Assembly: GCA_003171295.1 (NCBI GenBank)
Contig: PMYF01000267.1
Location: 1-5,965, forward strand
From: Acidobacteriota bacterium
GTDB lineage: Bacteria > Acidobacteriota > Terriglobia > UBA7540
Reading direction: 5' to 3'
DNA length: 5,965 nt
Part shown: positions 4,957 through 5,965 of the stretch, in pieces
Layout of the letters: every line of letters starts with the position of its first letter
Position numbering within the stretch: position 1 is the first letter of the stretch
The notes under the pieces: model-generated
The model's database searches: none
The model's input: only the letters and a program-made list of their open reading frames with translations
Told to the model about the DNA's origin: nothing
Program-made: the position numbers and the translations under genes

Positions 4957-5703
4957 CTACGGAGTGGTTGGGGGGGGCGCCAACCGCGTTCCGGGCGTGA
5001 TAATGACTTCGCCGGTTGACCTCAGGCAGACCTCGTATACCCGGTCGGGCTCCAGACGCATGTAGGGCGCATCGCCGTGGATAGCCCGCACGCCGTGCTC
5101 CTTCGCTAGTTTCTCGTCGTTGGCGAGTTCCCAGAAGCGTTTCCAGAGCTCCTTCTCGAAACCGCTGGAGGCTTGCTGCCCGGCGTAGGCCTCGGGTGCC
5201 TGGCCCTCGGTATCGATGACGAACCCATCTTCGGCCCGCATGGTGCTGGAGAAGATCCGCCGGAACAGCATGAGCGCCCGGCCTTTGAAGGGGTCGCCCT
5301 GCTCGATGAAGTGGTCGTCGAACTTGATCACTAGGGTGTCAAAATAGACTTCTTGCCCCGGCAGAGTCACCTCTCGGGAGACATCCATCGGCTTGCCGGC
5401 TTCGTCAATCTCGGTGAACCGGATGGTAGTTTGCAGGTTCCCCTGCTGGTCCTTCCCCTGCCGCAGAACCTCGATGCGGGCCCGGCGATCGATGCGCTTC
5501 AGGATCTTCAGGTAGGCCTCGAGGCGCTGCTTCTCTTGATCGAGTCTGAGAATGGTCTCTTTCTGCTCGCTGATCTGGTCCTGCAGTGCCCGCTGCGGCT
5601 TGACAACCAGTTCATACGCCAGATAGATCCCGGCGGCGGCAACTGCGACCAACACTACGGACCAGACAAACAACCGAATGGGAAAATGACGGTGGTTGTC
5701 CAT
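4957..5703 (-). CDS. Membrane-anchored coiled-coil protein of unknown function, 248 aa
   Basis: The ATG at 5703 is chosen because GAGGG (5712-5708, minus strand) lies four bases upstream and the product then begins with a normal anchor. The frame could start at 5790, but that adds 29 unremarkable residues with no ribosome-binding site. Residues 11-30 form one membrane helix (LFVWSVVLVAVAAAGIYLAY), 37-70 a charged heptad-like coiled coil, and 70-240 a mixed globular domain. Conspicuous blocks are VYFDTLVIKFDDHFIEQGDP (119-138), GRALMLFRRIF (141-151), ELWKRFWELAND (185-196) and GVRAIHGDAPYMRLEP (204-219). The tail is Pro/Thr-rich. The topology is probably inner-membrane with a periplasmic domain. 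I recall similar proteins in several environmental phyla but no named family or function. A run of eight G's (4970-4977) in the last codons means the C-terminal few residues depend on exact sequence. Confidence 0.8.
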   Translation of the reverse strand: MDNHRHFPIRLFVWSVVLVAVAAAGIYLAYELVVKPQRALQDQISEQKETILRLDQEKQRLEAYLKILKRIDRRARIEVLRQGKDQQGNLQTTIRFTEIDEAGKPMDVSREVTLPGQEVYFDTLVIKFDDHFIEQGDPFKGRALMLFRRIFSSTMRAEDGFVIDTEGQAPEAYAGQQASSGFEKELWKRFWELANDEKLAKEHGVRAIHGDAPYMRLEPDRVYEVCLRSTGEVIITPGTRLAPPPTTP

Positions 5704-5789
5704 AGGACCCTCAACTTCAAAAGGAATAACTGGATCTACTGGATCGGATGCCCTCGCTCGCTTCCCAAGTTGAGACCCTGAACACCCCA

Positions 5790-5965
5790 CGCCTTAACCA
5801 GCATGGGTTCCTCAGTCTGCCGGACGCGCAGCAGAAGGTCGAAGCCTGGCGGCCGGACCACAACCGGGTCCGGCTTCATAGCTCGCGGGGAATCAGAAAA
5901 ATTCACAGCGCGGGGCAGGTCATTGCCAGAACAGCAGTCATGGCTCTGAATTGCATAGTCTCCTC
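5790..5965 (+). pseudogene. C-terminal remnant of an IS3-family transposase (OrfB)
   Basis: From 5790 the plus strand reads RLNQHGFLSLPDAQQKVEAW and continues RPDHNRVRLHSS. This matches the end of the IS3-family DDE transposase OrfB, remembered as LNQHWFLSL followed by an A-x-x-K-I-E-A-W-R-x-D-Y-N-x-x-R-P-H-S-S-L-G segment. The part containing the catalytic Asp and Glu residues would lie upstream and is absent: before 5790 the sequence is the 5' flank of the minus-strand 248-aa gene. After HSS (about 5874) the expected L-G-x-x-T-P-x-E-F is not found in any frame, so this end is also degraded, although the frame stays open to the window edge. No terminal inverted repeat can be identified. It is an inactive relic; any further IS sequence would be beyond 5965. 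Confidence 0.75.

Noticed and set aside
5353..5781. Plus-strand 142-codon frame opposite the 248-aa gene
   Set aside because: Leu/Asp-rich antisense shadow of the coiled-coil region; no start signal.
5704..5790. 29-residue N-terminal extension of the 248-aa protein
   Set aside because: GAGGG sits before the ATG at 5703, and the extension has no family-like sequence and reaches the edge of the IS relic.

Overview
The window is a stretch of moderately GC-rich bacterial chromosome carrying small envelope-associated genes. The organism is most likely a Gram-negative soil-type bacterium. An AsmA-type protein implies an outer membrane, and the gene mix (Gln/Tyr-rich exported-type protein, AsmA homologue, DUF3309, Thivi_2564-type protein) reminds me most of Acidobacteriota. 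That placement rests on remembered family resemblance, not on a marker gene, so it is tentative.

Layout. (1) 1-624 (+): the 3' part of a gene for a protein that is Gln-rich and then Tyr/Gly-rich, followed by a strong hairpin at 653-695. (2) 758-2188 (-): an AsmA-family gene broken by two single-base indels of opposite sign, one near 1709 and one in an 8-base homopolymer at 1482-1489. The first and last parts share one frame and the middle part is shifted. (3) 2189-2542: a divergent intergenic region with a TATAAT box facing the AsmA gene. (4) 2543-4814 (+): a run of six small genes, each with a recognisable Shine-Dalgarno sequence. They encode a 72-aa two-helix membrane protein, an exported 172-aa protein with a peptidoglycan-binding domain and a Gly/Lys repeat tail, a 55-aa two-helix membrane protein, a 51-aa DUF3309 protein, an unrecognised 63-aa soluble protein, and a 62-aa Thivi_2564-type membrane protein. 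The gaps contain hairpins and possible gene debris. (5) A probable bidirectional terminator at 4929-4947. (6) 4957-5703 (-): a 248-aa protein of unknown function with one membrane anchor and a coiled coil. (7) From about 5790 to the window end (+): the C-terminal remnant of an IS3-family transposase.

How the genes fit together. Most recognisable products would sit in or at the envelope: AsmA (lipid transport or outer-membrane homeostasis), the peptidoglycan-binding protein, and four tiny two-helix membrane proteins. The six-gene plus-strand run is the most interesting part. Four of its products are miniature membrane proteins of families without known function, and they flank an exported wall-binding protein. 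Shared expression, for example under envelope or osmotic stress, is an inference from gene proximity. The gaps are roughly 50 to 360 bases, so the run may be several transcription units rather than one operon. I saw no tRNA, rRNA, CRISPR array, riboswitch or defence cassette.
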